This document shows, one piece after another, positions 45,397 through 56,890 of a DNA stretch of 64,000 bases. Made by a program: the position numbers and the translations under genes. The notes under the pieces were generated by a model. The model was not told where the DNA came from and did not search any database. It saw only the letters and a list, made by a program, of their open reading frames with translations. Source of the DNA: Adenophora triphylla var. japonica (taxonomy: Eukaryota; Streptophyta; Magnoliopsida; Asterales; Campanulaceae); contig JAFEMH010000733.1 in assembly GCA_022495995.1 (NCBI GenBank), positions 1-64,000 of the forward strand. Reading direction: 5' to 3'. Position 1 is the first letter of the stretch. Each line of letters begins with the position of its first letter.

Positions 45397-45618
45397 TTAT
45401 AATGAGATGGTATACAAATTCAGAATTATATGATCAATGTCTATTTAAAATAATATGCTCTAGGCCAAAATGCATTTACTCTCTCAAAAGTATCCACGGA
45501 TTCCTACTTTGCACCCTCATTTAAAAAGTTGATCTGTTTGGTACCTAAAATATCAAATCGTCCCATTTTTGCACCCTAACCCAAACGAACTTTAGAAAAG
45601 TTAACAAACAATTGAATA

Positions 45619-45710
45619 CTACCTCTGTTTCACTAATCTTTACACTTTTTGGTAGGACACGAGGATTAAGAAAAAATGTAAGTGGTGTAAGATTTGTGAG
45701 TAGAAAAAGT

Positions 45711-45746
<36 letters not shown>

Positions 45747-45897
45747 TGGTATGAAACAGTAAGTAGAAAGTTGTTATGAGTATGCAAGTGGATCCCATGA
45801 AATAAAATAATATTAAAAATTTTATTTTATGAAAAGTGTAAAGATTAAAGGGACAGTTAAAATGGCAAAAATGTAAAGATTAGTAAAACGGATGGAG
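45619..45897 (+). mobile_element. Stowaway-like MITE with AG microsatellite
   Basis: Ends CTACCTCTGTTTCACTAATC and the imperfect inverted form ending CGGATGGAG, flanked by TA. It contains an (AG)n run at about 45715-45743. It is repeated at 58209-58489. Confidence 0.8.
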
Positions 45898-46011
45898 TAG
45901 TTTGTAATGGTTATTACTTTTTAATGTTAAATGCAAAGTTTTAATATAAAGTATAAAATTTATTTCTTTTTCCAAAATAATTAACATAATCTTATTCTAA
46001 AATAATCAATA

Positions 46012-46278
46012 CTCCCTCCGTCCCATAGAACATTACCCCTTTTGCTATTTTGGGCGTCCCTCTTTAAAGTCCCACTTTCCTAAAAAGGAAACCTTAAATC
46101 ACTATTCTCTCCACTCATTCTCTCTCCTACATTATTTTAATACTCACAACACCATTATAATTTACTATTCTCTCCACTCATTCTCTCTCCTCCCACTCAC
46201 AACACCTACTTTAATAACATTATTCCTTATTTTCCGTTCTCAATAGTAAACGTGTAATGTTCTATGGGACGGAGGGAG
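46012..46278 (+). mobile_element. Stowaway MITE (267 bp)
   Basis: Perfect 25-bp inverted terminal repeats beginning CTCCCTCCGTCCCATAGAAC, with TA on both sides. Internal CTCTCCACTCATTCTCTCTC-type words occur twice. It is non-coding. Confidence 0.95.
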
Positions 46279-46370
46279 TATTTTCTAAAAATAATGTTTT
46301 TTTATTTTATGGCATTTTTTGTTTGTTTTATTTTCATGTTAAAAATAGTTACTGTCCGTAATAAAATATA

Positions 46371-46983
46371 CTCCATCCGTCCCACCTCGAACCGAACTCG
46401 ATTTTTGGGCACAAGAATTAAGTGAGCCGTCAATTCTAGAAAACGGGACGGGACAAGAATATGAAATTCCGCAATTTTAAAGGACGGGACGTCCTGAGTT
46501 TTTCGTGGGACAGAAAATCCCCGTCCCGTCCCATACTACCTTGGGACGCAGGACAAAACGGGATTAATGCGGGACAAGAAAATGCTAATATTATAACACT
46601 AAAATCTAATTAAGATGATGCCATAACATTAAATTGAAAACATAAGATTACTTTCTTAAGATCCAACAAAATAAAAACTTATTAAATTCATAAAATATCT
46701 TAATCAACAACCAAAAAAAAAGGATTGTTGGAAAAAAAAACTAAGAACTAAGTGCTAAAATTACATTTAAAGTTAGTAAAATTAAAATTATATCAAGATT
46801 AAAAAAATGTGGGACGTCCCGTCCCGCGTCCCAAACGGGATGTCCCAAATAGTCCCACTTTTATACATGATTAGAATATAGTATCCCATCCCGTCCCATT
46901 TATAAGGCGGGACGAGACATCCCGGCGGGACCATCCCGAATTGACGGCTCTAGGTAGGAGAGATGTGTTGTGAGTGTAAAAAT
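46371..46983 (+). mobile_element. Stowaway-like MITE remnant split by a hAT-like element
   Basis: CTCCATCCGTCCCACCTCGA at 46371 is a MITE left end. Sequence of the type AGGTAGGAGAGATGTG, common in these MITEs, resumes after 46950. A clear right end was not found. Confidence 0.5.
46424..46950 (+). mobile_element. non-autonomous hAT-like element (527 bp)
   Basis: Perfect 13-bp inverted ends GAGCCGTCAATTC and GAATTGACGGCTC. The interior is rich in GGGACGGGAC words on both strands. No transposase. A convincing 8-bp target duplication was not found, so the superfamily call is tentative. Confidence 0.65.
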
Positions 46984-47280
46984 TACATGTGTGTGTATTT
47001 GTTTAGCCAAGTGAAATAGACTTAAACCCTAAACCCTGTCAAGGAAAATTTGTAGAATAAAGAACTGTAAAAAAAAAAAAAAGAAGCAAAAAGGCGAGAG
47101 GCAGACAGACGGCGAAAAAGCGAGCAAAGCAAGAGCCTCACAAAAAAAGGCGTACATACATCCACCAGCCAAGTGCAAATAGACAGCCCAACCCCCCAAG
47201 GCGCCAAAAAGTCTAAGCGGGCGTGCGCCTTTAACAACTCTGATTATATGATAGTTTAACTCATTCACTTCAAAATTACA
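46951..47280. other. low-complexity sequence with short telomere-like word
   Basis: TTAAACCCTAAACCCTG occurs at about 47022-47038 and a poly(A)-rich stretch at 47068-47085. Short open frames on the minus strand are not supported as genes. Confidence 0.5.
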
Positions 47281-47890
47281 TGTGTGTGTTTACCTTTGCC
47301 AATTAAGGCCTCCAAATTATCGGTTGCTTGTTTCGATGGTTGATCTTTGATAGTCGTTGAAGCCCCAATGCCTTTAATTTTGTCGTTACCTTTGCCTTTG
47401 ATTTTTGGTTGGTCTTTGCAACACACAAACAAAGAAATAAAACATGTTTTGAATAAGAATATAATAAAAAATAAATTTCACAATTTCACATATAGTAGCA
47501 ACCTAATATAATTCAAACCACAAAAGGAAGAATTCTAAGACAAAAGGCTCCCGAATTAAAAATTAAGAAGTTCAAATCAACAAAGCAAGTATTTGTTTAG
47601 CCAAGTGAAATAGACTTAAACCCTTAATGCGCCTTTAACAACTATGCTTATATTATAGTTTAACTCATTCACTTCAAAATTACATGTTTATGTTTACCTT
47701 TCCCAATTAAGGCCTTCAAATTATCGGTTGCTAGTTTCGATGGTTGATCTTTGATAGTCGTTGATGCCCCAATGCCTTTACTTTTGTCGTTTCCTTTGCC
47801 TTTGATTTTTGATTTTTCTTTGCAACACACAAACAAAGAATAAAACATGTTTTGAATAAGAATATAATGAAAATAAATTTCACAATTCCA
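47281..47890. repeat. 404-bp spaced direct duplication with lysine-rich minus-strand frame
   Basis: A block of about 190 bases at about 47288-47480 recurs at about 47692-47882. On the minus strand both encode a Lys/Gly-rich segment (KIKGKGNDKSKGIG). It could be a duplicated exon of a captured gene; no family recognised. Repeated again at 59880-60480. Confidence 0.7.
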
Positions 47891-48607
47891 CATATAGTAG
47901 TTATGAAGCACTAGTATGAAGTCTAATGGATAATCATGTGATGATTATATGCATGGAGATGCACATTAGATTCATGGGTACTTGTTAGAGAACAAGGTAC
48001 TGGACTTGACCCATTATGAGATTTATGTCATGGTCAAATGTCATAATTAAATCTCATATAGTCATATCATTGATATCCTTTGACCTGAGATTATCATCGT
48101 CTTCCGCTCGATGAATATCATGTTTGATATAGTTTAACGTTGTCTTTAACTGGATGACAATAAGGGCTATCATTGGCATGGTATGATTCTTGTTTGGAAG
48201 AATGATAAGTCAAGATGGAAATTGTCCCTCGTAAAGAGAGATGTTTGCTAGGCCACTCGTAAGTAAGATTGATGTAGTGCATGGCCATGCCCGAATGAAT
48301 TAATGTGATTAATGTCATTCGATTAATCAATTTACTTGGTAACGAGAAAGCATTGAACAATATGAGTTGACGTGGACCATGACTCATGTTCAATATAACA
48401 TCGTGTGACAATGGGATTGTGATATGTTATATGTAGGAAAATCGAACTTGATATTATACTATTTGGGTAGGCATGATGGCTTGCTAGAGTCCGCTCATGT
48501 CTTATGAGGATCGATGTGATCGGACTCATTGCCAACATAGTATAGTCCTATGGGGTCACACGCATCGAACGAATTGTCAAAAATGGAATTATGGAATCTG
48601 GTGTGTT

Positions 48608-48840
48608 GGGCGACCGCCCAAGTGTGCCATGGGCGACCGCCCATAAGTCAACTGTTGACTTGGGCGACCGCTCAATGGCTATGGGCGAACGTCATGGTTA
48701 TATGAAAACCGGGCATTGGAGATCGTCCACATGGGCGACCGCCCTTGCCCTTATGGGCGACCGCCCATGATGGTTTTCGTATAAGGAGGTTAGGCTCTGG
48801 ACACATGGGCGACCGCCCATGTCCTGATGGGCGACCGCCC
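48608..48840. repeat. cluster of eight GGGCGACCGCCC near-palindromes
   Basis: Copies start at 48608, 48631, 48662, 48682, 48733, 48755, 48807 and 48829, six of them intact. Spacing between paired copies is 20-23 bases. They lie about 70-300 bases upstream of the TATA-like word. The second copy of the region has the same cluster at about 61199-61435. Confidence 0.88.
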
Positions 48841-48905
48841 ATGTACGCTGAAACGCTGAAACCATTTTTGCCAAGGGTTTTTAATAGGGTATAATATTTA
48901 TATAG

Positions 48906-48913
48906 TATAAATA
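48906..48913 (+). promoter_or_regulatory. TATA-box-like TATAAATA
   Basis: Lies just downstream of the GGGCGACCGCCC cluster and upstream of a long untranslated leader-like sequence. Its role as a promoter is inferred from position only. Confidence 0.45.
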
Positions 48914-49312
48914 GTATCCTTGACTAACCCTAGCAACCAGTTCCGTTTTTGAGCTTTGAGAAAGACAAAAATAGAGAGGATTTTCAATTGTGAATTGAAA
49001 ATCATCACACCAATTCCACAATTCATCATAGATTGAAAAGGTTTCAATCAAGGGATCTAGCAATCCTCCTAGAAAGAGTTCTAGGGTTCGTTCATCGCGT
49101 GGATACTCGTAGAGGATCTTCGCAATACAAGATCTTTTGTTCGTGATTCAAGGCTTGTTCCTCAAGGATTCAAGAGACCATCAATCTGGAGTCGGGTCAA
49201 GTTTATCAAAGGCAAAATCATTCAAGGTTGGTAACCCTAATTCATACTTCTTAATTATTCATCTTGAATTGATTCTAGGGCTCCGAGTTTTCGAGTTATT
49301 TGCATTATTCCG

Positions 49313-49866
49313 CTACGCATGGATCCTCGAAACCCAACAAGAAGGACCATATTTTTTACTATACAAATTTGCAAAAAAACTATATGGATCCCCACTAGTA
49401 AAACTTGGTTGAGAAGTAGAGGAATCATCTTCATGTTGTTGGCTTTGAGAAGTGTTTCCATATAAGGCATTATACTCATTAAAAAGGTTAATCAAATCAT
49501 TTTTTGTGTTATTAACAATAATTGACGGAAGTTCATAACTACCGTCACCATCGGGATATACTTTCAGATAATAATAAGTTATAATGGTCTCTAAATCATC
49601 TAATTTAACTCGGGGATCTAATAACTTTGCAACCAAGAAAAGAGACGAAATAGTGTCAAAATATTTAAGTCACTTTTGTCTCATGTTAAAAATGCATTGT
49701 TTTAAAATAGGGCATTCTTTTAAATTGTCAAAAATAGTAACAATAGCAATACAATGCTCTAGCACCAAAACGGATGTTGGATAATAAACTTTCGAAAAAG
49801 CCAAAATAGCGGTATTAAAAATCTTTAACAATTCACATAAATTAATGCATGCATTCTAATGATAAG
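49313..49866 (-). pseudogene. hAT transposase fragment (RICESLEEPER-like)
   Basis: On the minus strand two frames give NLCELLKIFNTAILAFSKV, YYPTSVLVLEHCIAIV, then FLVAKLLDPRVKLDDLE and DLINLFNEYNALYGN. This is the stretch of plant hAT transposases before the C-terminal dimerisation domain (DUF4413-like, with LDPR). A frameshift lies near 49665. The fragment is cut on its 5' side at the MULE end (49867) and on its 3' side near 49313, where LTR-like DNA begins. Confidence 0.75.
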
Positions 49867-49907
49867 TAAATACAGGGATCTAATTTGTTCCATCGCTGCC
49901 CCTGCCC

Positions 49908-50050
49908 GTCTCGTGTAAGTCTACCCGAGATGTCCTCTTACATCTCGGGTAGACTTACACGACATATCTCGGGTACATTTACACGAGATTTATGTCGTGT
50001 AAGTCTACCCGAGATACAAGAGGACATCTCGGGTAGACTGGCACGAGATA
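49908..50050. repeat. palindrome cluster A at the left end of the MULE
   Basis: A perfect 23-base inverted repeat (49911-49933 with 49940-49962, 6-base loop) begins TCGTGTAAGTCTACCCGAGA. A second, imperfect hairpin of the same words lies at about 49995-50047. The second copy of the unit has it at 62509-62650. Confidence 0.95.
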
Positions 50051-50289
50051 TGCATCAGAGGCTAATGTTTCACTTCAGCAACAGGAAAAGCTAACAAGAG
50101 ACTGAACTTGGAATAAAATTTGATTGTGAATGTGATAGGACATCTCCACAAAAACCATGGGAGGGATGAATATACCATTACACGTATAGTATCGCCAAAT
50201 TGTTTACGAAATGAAAGTGTTTACGAAACGAAAGCAATTAATTCAAACATTCATACAAAGTGGATAAATAAAAAACCATAACACATATA
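50051..50289. other. 3' flank of the MULE transposase gene
   Basis: Non-coding sequence between the gene stop and palindrome cluster A; no poly(A) signal was fixed with confidence. Confidence 0.4.
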
Positions 50290-50570
50290 CTATCCCAAAT
50301 GTAATCTTTGTCTTCTTGCATCGCTGTCCTCCTCATATAGTCGACTGTACTCTGATGTCCTATCTTGGTATGGGAGGTGCAGTTGCCTTGCGCTTGGATC
50401 ACATTGGGACCTCCAAGGGAGCGGTGTTGGTGGAATGGGGTAATCATTGCCTAACATGTGAAGCTGCAAAAGCATTAACAGTTAAATACAAGGCCATCAA
50501 ATATAACGACTATAAGTAGGACAACAAAATATAACTAATATAATATAGATGATAAAGTAAAGTATCATAC

Positions 50571-51255
50571 CGCTATAAAATGGGTGGGGACTTGTCCCAG
50601 CACAACTGTGTCCGTCGGTGGTTGTACTCCCGCACGTACGGTCACCGGAAGGCATAAGTTGCCACCGCTAGATCCGTACGAAATAAACGCCACGTTATAC
50701 CTCGTGGCAATGATGTGCCCAACCTCTGGGAGCGTCATCCAATAATAGTCGGGCGCCCACGGTTCATAACAAGCAAGCTTACGTAACAGCTCCGATACCG
50801 GTATCCAAGATAGAACTCTCTCATAAAGCTCTTGGTGATCACGCACCTCTGTGTAACATTCTGAGCGAACTCGGCCCCACGACTCCTCATCTCCGTATAT
50901 TTGTAATGCTACGGCTCTATAGCCACAATGACCATCTCCTTTGACGTTGGTGATGCCTCCAATATAAGGGATAATGAAAGGCGGAAAATACGCCAAGTAC
51001 GCGGAGTCGTATATACTAGTGTGATTGGGATGTCCATTTCCCTCTCCACGTCCCTGACCATGATCCCGTCCTCGACCCCGTCCTCGACCTCGACCTCGAC
51101 CTCGACCCCGTCCTCTCCCACGACCGGAAGGAGCTAGCGGTGGATGAGACGTAGGAGTACTAGCAGGGGTTGATGGTGTGGGTTTGGTAGGTGATTTCCG
51201 TTTGCGCGTGGAATCCAAACTCCCTTGGGTTGATGCCATGAATGCACATCTAGAC
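50571..51255 (-). other. OTU-like cysteine protease domain with Arg-Gly repeat (exon 3 of the MULE gene)
   Basis: The domain follows a run of about nine RG pairs. VKGDGHCGYRAVA gives the Asp-Gly-x-Cys motif, SWGRVRSECYTEV and LPEVGHIIATRYNVAFIS are the middle blocks, and VPTHFIA supplies the His. Exon 4 continues with PIPPTPLPWRSQC, as in other plant MULE-linked OTU proteins. OTU enzymes remove ubiquitin; activity of this one is untested. Confidence 0.82.
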
Positions 51256-53300
51256 CTGAAACAGGGAAAAAATAAAAAGAAGTGTGAGAAGCGTGTCAAA
51301 TGTACAACAAACACCCAAAGATTTGAGGCATAATTTGCATGAAAATACATACCCTTTTCTAGTCGAGGGCGGTGTAGCGGGGACTCCATAAAAGTTGTTT
51401 GTATGCTCCCAATTCGACGGTTCTCTTGAACTTCCGGGTCGGGGTTGATTCGCCTTTGAAGTATGATCTGGCTCGGAAGCAACCATCGCGTGGTGATTAA
51501 GCCCTTCTTCCATCTGCCATAATAACCTTCTCCTTACCGGTTCAGGTGCTGTCTCAACTCTAGCCAACACATCTCGAAAACTGTCGATATCTATAGAGGG
51601 ATCCTCAGATGAACGGGTGTCCACTTCAATGTCCAACTTCTTCCAGAACTCATCAATCATGGAAAGCTCAATCCGTCCCCCACGCTCCTCTATATGTGAA
51701 ATCTCATGGGAACAGGGAAGTCCATGTGTCCGCCTGATGTAACACCCGCAATCAGCCTCATTGATGACATAACACGGAGTACGACCATACTTGAGTGTCT
51801 GAATTCGAGACCGCTCCTTTCTGATAAGATCCAAACCATGTACTGACACTCTAGTCAATAGGTTGCGAAACAGATTAAGTTTATCCAAATCAAGTGGAGT
51901 TCTGGTCTTCGCTCTATTCATAAACTGCTTGATATTTGTTAGCTGGATATGAAAGATTCTACGAGTCGTCTTGAAGATCGTGTCATAAGTAGAAGAAGCA
52001 CTCTCCAATGCCTTCTTCAACCTGTTATGCTCACCCTCACACCTGTTTGTTGTATGGGTCCCAAAGTGTTTCAACACATCCGTGTGCATGGACAGAATAT
52101 TCCGAGCGTACGGAGTAATCCAGGTATCGCTGAGGTAATCCAATAATTTAGGGTAAGATTTGTAATCGACAAGAAAATTCTTCCAACGTTCATCCCATTC
52201 GTCGGAGGTAGAGGCTGAGATTGCTTTATTGAACCTCCTCATGAACGACTCTGCAAAGTCAATGCTACCGGTTTCTTTCAACCCACGCTCTCTAACATTC
52301 ATCTCTATATGCCTCCGACACAAGATGTGTGCGGTGTGGGGAAAAACTAAACGGATAGCACCGATGAAACCCAACTCCCGATCTGTGACAAAAGCGTAGA
52401 GCAGCGAGGAGGTGTAAACAGACTGAGCAAACATTCCAATACCCATTTATAATCACCCGTACTCTGATGCCTGAGGAACACAGACGCGATTGTGAAATTA
52501 TGGCCGGTAGAAGTAAACCCCACAATCTGCAAGAAGTACAATCCGTAGCAGTTGGTGTTGAAGGTGCAGTCACCCTCGATAACATACGGAAAACAGTTAA
52601 GAATCTTCAATGCTGTAGGGTGAGCGAAGAATATATCTCCGATCGTGCCACTCTCAGGGTCAATCCTCATGAAGTATGTATACCCATCATCGGCGAGCAA
52701 TTTTAGGAAATGTTGAAGCGCGGTCCTCCCGTGTCTTTCTCCTTCTCTATACTTTGTGACTGCGTTGCGAACGTGCATCGGAGTGCTGACGTTCGTCTCA
52801 TCTTGCATCTTTAACATTCCTACTATGTTATTCGGACGCAACGAACATTCGCTCGCGGTACAAACCGCCGCGTATTCACCGGGTGTCAATTTCCCGACAG
52901 GAAACCCTTCCGGATACTTAGGAAATTCATGATTATGCACCCCATTCTTCACAACATAACCCCATAACCCATCACCACCCCTTTCTTTGGCATATAGTCT
53001 AAAAGTGCAATCCCTTTTCTTCGTACTTGTCTTCCTTTTGTTCATTGATCTTCCGGCCCTGTGTTGTCCACCAAAATGACAAATTATGTTTGCGTACGCA
53101 AGAACATTTCCACGTCTATTCTTCGAGTCCTTTATAACAAGGTATATATTACGGCGCCTCGCGATGGCTTGTACATGGGCAAGAAGCTCAGCCCGAGTTT
53201 GAAATGTTTGTGATGTAGTTAATTCATCACTGATGTCCGGGTAGGAACCCTGCAAAATACAAATACAGTAGTATCGATCGGTTTCCAGGATCCAGCATGT

Positions 53301-53408
53301 ATCTCGGGTATATCCACTCGAGACACATCTCGAGTAATATTACACGAGACACATCTCGAGTAAACTCACTCGAGATGCATCTCGAGTGTATTTACCCGAG
53401 ATGTCCCT
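53301..53408. repeat. palindrome cluster B in intron 1 of the MULE transposase gene
   Basis: Contains a perfect 22-base palindrome at 53367-53388 with core CTCGAGATGCATCTCGAG, plus several CTCGAGACACATCTCGAG-like words. It lies wholly within the 53250-53504 intron. Confidence 0.95.
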
Positions 53409-53844
53409 GTCTGATTTAAAAAAAAACAAGATGGGATTTTTAAAACAAGATGGGATTTTTATTTTTATTTTGATCACAATACACAAAAAAAATTAACAAC
53501 TTACTTCATCGAAGCTAGGATCATTGACACTTGGAGAATGTTGATGTGGAGGAATATTTTGTAAAGATTTCTTCTTCTTCATCAATGAGAAAATCTATCG
53601 TATCAAGGTCAACACAATCATAAGAATTTTGTGGAGAAGTTTGTGAGGCATAATCATTGAAACTTGGAGAACTTTGGGGAGAATTATGTGAGGAATCCAT
53701 GTTATTATTTGAGGAATCCATGTTATGAACTTAAAAAATTGAATTTTTGAATGAGAATGGCGTTGGTGTGTTTTCTGGATTTATGTTCGGAAATTTAAAC
53801 GTCAAATTCCTTTCAACGCAACGATTTATGGAAATTTAGGACGC

Positions 53845-53942
53845 GTCTCGTGCGGAGTCTACACGAGATGTTCAAATATCATCTCGTGTAGTTATACACG
53901 AGATTTCATATAGATATCTCGTGTTAATATACACGAGATGTC
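53845..53942. repeat. palindrome cluster C upstream of the MULE transposase start
   Basis: ACACGAGAT and ATCTCGTGT words alternate to give several short hairpins within 100 bases, 120-220 bases upstream of the transposase ATG. The words are related to those in clusters A, B and D. Confidence 0.9.
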
Positions 53943-53956
53943 ATATTTTCCATAAA

Positions 53957-54560
53957 CCCTGGTTTTTTATTTTTTTTTAAATTTTTTCTAAGATCTAGAT
54001 GACATTTTAAGACTTTTTCATGCTTATGACATTGGTCAAAATATTAAAGGAAGTGGAGTTACAAAAATGTCCCATTTTTTAGGGTTTTAAGGAATATGTC
54101 CCGAGCATCCGAAAGTGGTACACGTATAGGTTTTTTATTTTTTTTAAATTTTTTCTAAGATCTAGATGACATTTTAAGACTTTTTCATGCTTCTGACATT
54201 GGTCAAACTATTAAAGGAAGTGGAGTTACAAAAATGTCCCATTTTTAGGGTTTTAAGGAATATGTCCCGAGCATCGAAAGTGGTACACGTATAGGTTTTT
54301 TATTTTTTTAAATTTTTTTCTAAGATCTAGATGACATTTTAAGACTTTTTCATGCTTATGACATTGGTCAAAATATTAAAGGAAGTGGAGTTACAAAAAT
54401 GTCCCATTTTTTAGGGTTTTAAGGAATATGTCCCGAGCATCTGAAAGTGGTACACGTATAGGTTTTTTATTTTTTTAAATTTTTTCTAAGATCTAGATGA
54501 CATTTTAAGACTTTTTCATGCTTATGACATTGGTCAAAATATTAAAGGAAGTGGAGTTAC
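53957..54560. repeat. 166-bp tandem repeat, about 3.6 units
   Basis: TCTAAGATCTAGATGACATT recurs at 53987, 54154, 54319 and 54485 (spacing 167, 165 and 166). Each unit has a T-rich tract and AAATGTCCCATTTTTAGGG. No coding potential. It separates the two MULE genes. Confidence 0.95.
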
Positions 54561-54599
54561 AACACAACATCAACAACAAAACTAAAACAATCTAAAAAG

Positions 54600-56890
54600 G
54601 TGTCACTACAAGTTCAAGCTGAAGCAAACAAATAAATCCTAAGTGGGACCTCCTAACATCTCGTAGATCTCTCTGAGTAGCTGCCGTCCTCACAGGGAAC
54701 CTCTCATCCGTCGGCAATGGCGTAGCCTAGCTCGTGCCTCTGCAGGCCATGCTGCGGTGGAACATCGGCTTGGGAGGTGGGGGAGGTGGAATGTCACCGG
54801 GATCGTGTATCGGATTAGCTATCCGAATATGACTCCTCGCCTGAAACCAAGCCATATAATCCGGAGTCACGTGAGGAAGAGGCGCGGGATGATCTCCTGT
54901 AAATAGTGGCCCCCAACGGGTATCGGCCCCGAACTCCGCCATGCCAAACTCGACCCGATCTGCCCAAGTCGATCTATGTCACCACCATAATGCTTCGATA
55001 CCCCTTCGACCCTTTGCCAAAACGCATATCTCGCTCGCTATGGGGGCGATGCAGGGATCCTCCGTGAGTACCCGAATCTGCTGGTCACACGATCGGCCAT
55101 ATACGCCTCGGTGATGTCACGAAGCGTATAACACCCTGTAGTATGAAACGAGCGTATCGTGTCCGACCAGGTCCCATAAGGAGTCCAAATAACACCTGTG
55201 AGTAGACATTGTTAGGCAAAGTCAACATAATATCGGAAGGAAGGACACAAAAACGTATAACAGTTTTAATATGAATAACTCACACTGTCGGCCCCATCCC
55301 GTCAAGAATGCGGCGATCTTGCACAAGATGATCGAAACGACCTCCCAGTAGAATCATCACGAGACCATCTACGGGCTCTCGGCTGCCCTGCTGCCCTTGC
55401 TGCGAGATTGTTAACTCGCCGAAAACCCGGAAAGTACTCGTATATCCGGGCACGATATGTATGTAAAAAGTATTAAAAACTACTCAAATGCAACATTTAA
55501 TAACAGAGGTGGGGGGGGGTAGACGGTAAAAGAAAGTGAATGGAGTAAGATGTACCTCTAGGAGAGCCGCACAACCGCCCATCACCTTTGCATCAGGATC
55601 TGGACGCCTTCCCAACTCTCGGTACATATATGCCAAAGTGGCTGATCCCCGAGGAGAGAGTGGGAGGCTGTCTGGATCCATGCAAGGAAGGTGAGGCTGC
55701 GGGCACCTTATCCCGCTCTTGTCCACGAGGAACATCGTGCGGCCCAGTAGGTGCGGGATATGCGCGGGCCTGCACGGCTGAGCATCTGTCATGTACCCCC
55801 TCTACGGCCCCACGAGTAAATAGGCGCTCGGCCTCCCTCAATGAGGTACCCGGTGCCGATCAGCTGGAGGTGGCTACGGATGCCGGATGGGTGAGGCGCA
55901 GGTCCAGGATCTCGAGCAGGTCGGCCTACGAGCGTGATACCTGTAAAATGAAAATGATCATAAACATTTCAGTACAAGAGATGAATTTATAAAAAGAAAC
56001 GGTAATGCTGACATGTATGTAGACAGTTCATATAGGCTTGATACAATAACAATTTTTAGAATTTTATTTGGATAATTATTTTTTGTTTAAATTACTCGGT
56101 CAAAGTGAACTCAAGTTGACCAAAATCCTAAGTCGTGCGGGACGGAGTGTAGTATATAACAACAACATACCTAGGATATGAAAGACGTCATGCGGCGTGA
56201 TCGTCATCTCCCCCAAGGCATATGGAACGAGTTAGTCTCGGAGACCACCGTTCCAAAAATGCCGTAAGCGGCGCATGGTTCGGCCTCCGAATGACCGCAC
56301 CGTGCACTGCTGGAGAGCCCGACGCACTCCACGAGGGCCGGCCCGGGCTCTATCGGCGGCCGGATGCGCATCACGGTCGAACTCGTTGATTCGAAACAAA
56401 AAATATAATCAATTCTCGAGAACAGCAGCATGGGATAAGTAAAGGAATATTTACGGTGTGTGTGTGGTATAAATGACTTCAAGATTTTAAACATATCACA
56501 TTAATTAGTAGCTTACCTATCCAGATGCGTCAGTCTCGTGGAAAGTCACTAATGACTCACTAATGGAGTCAACTCCAAATCTGTCCAGGCTCGGTGATCA
56601 CCGAACCCCGTATAGCAAGGAAACATCCTGCAGGCCACCACCGGGGTCCCTCTCAAGCTGCCGTGATGGTCGCCCCTCCACACCCTGCCCTCCTCCCCGT
56701 CCCCGCCCGATAGCCACAACCTGACCCCGCCTCCTCCCATGTCTCAGTGGTCTAGGAGGCTCTACTATATCCCCCTCCTCCTCCTGCTCCTCCTCCACCT
56801 CCTCCTCACCTCCACCTCCACCATCATCGTCATCATCTCCATCTCCGCCCTCCACCTCCACCTCCACCTCCACCTCCGCCTCCGCACCTG
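54600..56890 (-). pseudogene. plant mobile domain (PMD) gene, decayed, multi-exon
   Basis: PMD proteins (including MAIN/MAIL and PP7-long-form-like) occur as host genes and as transposon cargo. An N-terminal acidic, Gly- and RGR-rich region lies at 56600-56890. Near 56170-56245 the frame reads ETNSFHMPWGEMTITPHDVFHILG ending at a GT donor, the PMD signature. Around 55560-55790 come IPHLLGRTMFLVDKSG and GSATLAYMYRELGRR, near 55410-55450 IYEYFPGFRR, near 55110-55200 WTPYGTWSD and MADRVTSRFGYSRRIP, and near 54840 DYMAWFQARSHIRI. Several frameshifts and stops make it a pseudogene. Confidence 0.75.

Larger units (their letters stand above)
47905..49262 (+). repeat. LTR-like or promoter-like segment of a retroelement
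   Basis: About 1.3 kb without coding frames. It holds a cluster of GGGCGACCGCCC words, a TATAAATA at 48906-48913, then a leader-like stretch ending in GGTTGGTAACCC. This resembles the U3-R-U5 order of an LTR or a solo LTR, but the TG...CA borders were not fixed and no PBS was seen. It is repeated at 60495-61870. Confidence 0.45.
50290..53721 (-). pseudogene. MULE transposase with C-terminal OTU-like protease domain, four exons
   Basis: Exon 1 (53721-53505) starts MDSSNNNMDSSHNS. An in-frame GT-AG intron follows, then exon 2 (53249-51353), exon 3 (51255-50571) and exon 4 (50463-50290), all joined in frame at GT-AG borders. Exon 2 holds a FAR1-type DNA-binding domain (CTFRLYAKER...GVHNHE), the MULE core with EGDCTFNTNCYGLYFLQIVG and FVTDRELGFIGAI, TTNRCEGEHNRLKKAL, and a SWIM finger (CGCYIRRTHGLPCSH). 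Exon 3 has an Arg-Gly repeat and an OTU domain with GDGHCGYRAVA (catalytic Cys) and THFIA (catalytic His). One-base frameshifts near 53560 and 52435 make this copy inactive. Confidence 0.85.

Noticed and set aside
49136..49412. Plus-strand open frame next to the hAT fragment
   Set aside because: It spans the joint of LTR-like leader and the antisense of the hAT transposase and has no domain.
51061..51125. CGACCTCGACC-type run as a separate microsatellite feature
   Set aside because: It is the coding sequence of the Arg-Gly repeat in exon 3 of the MULE gene, so it is described there.
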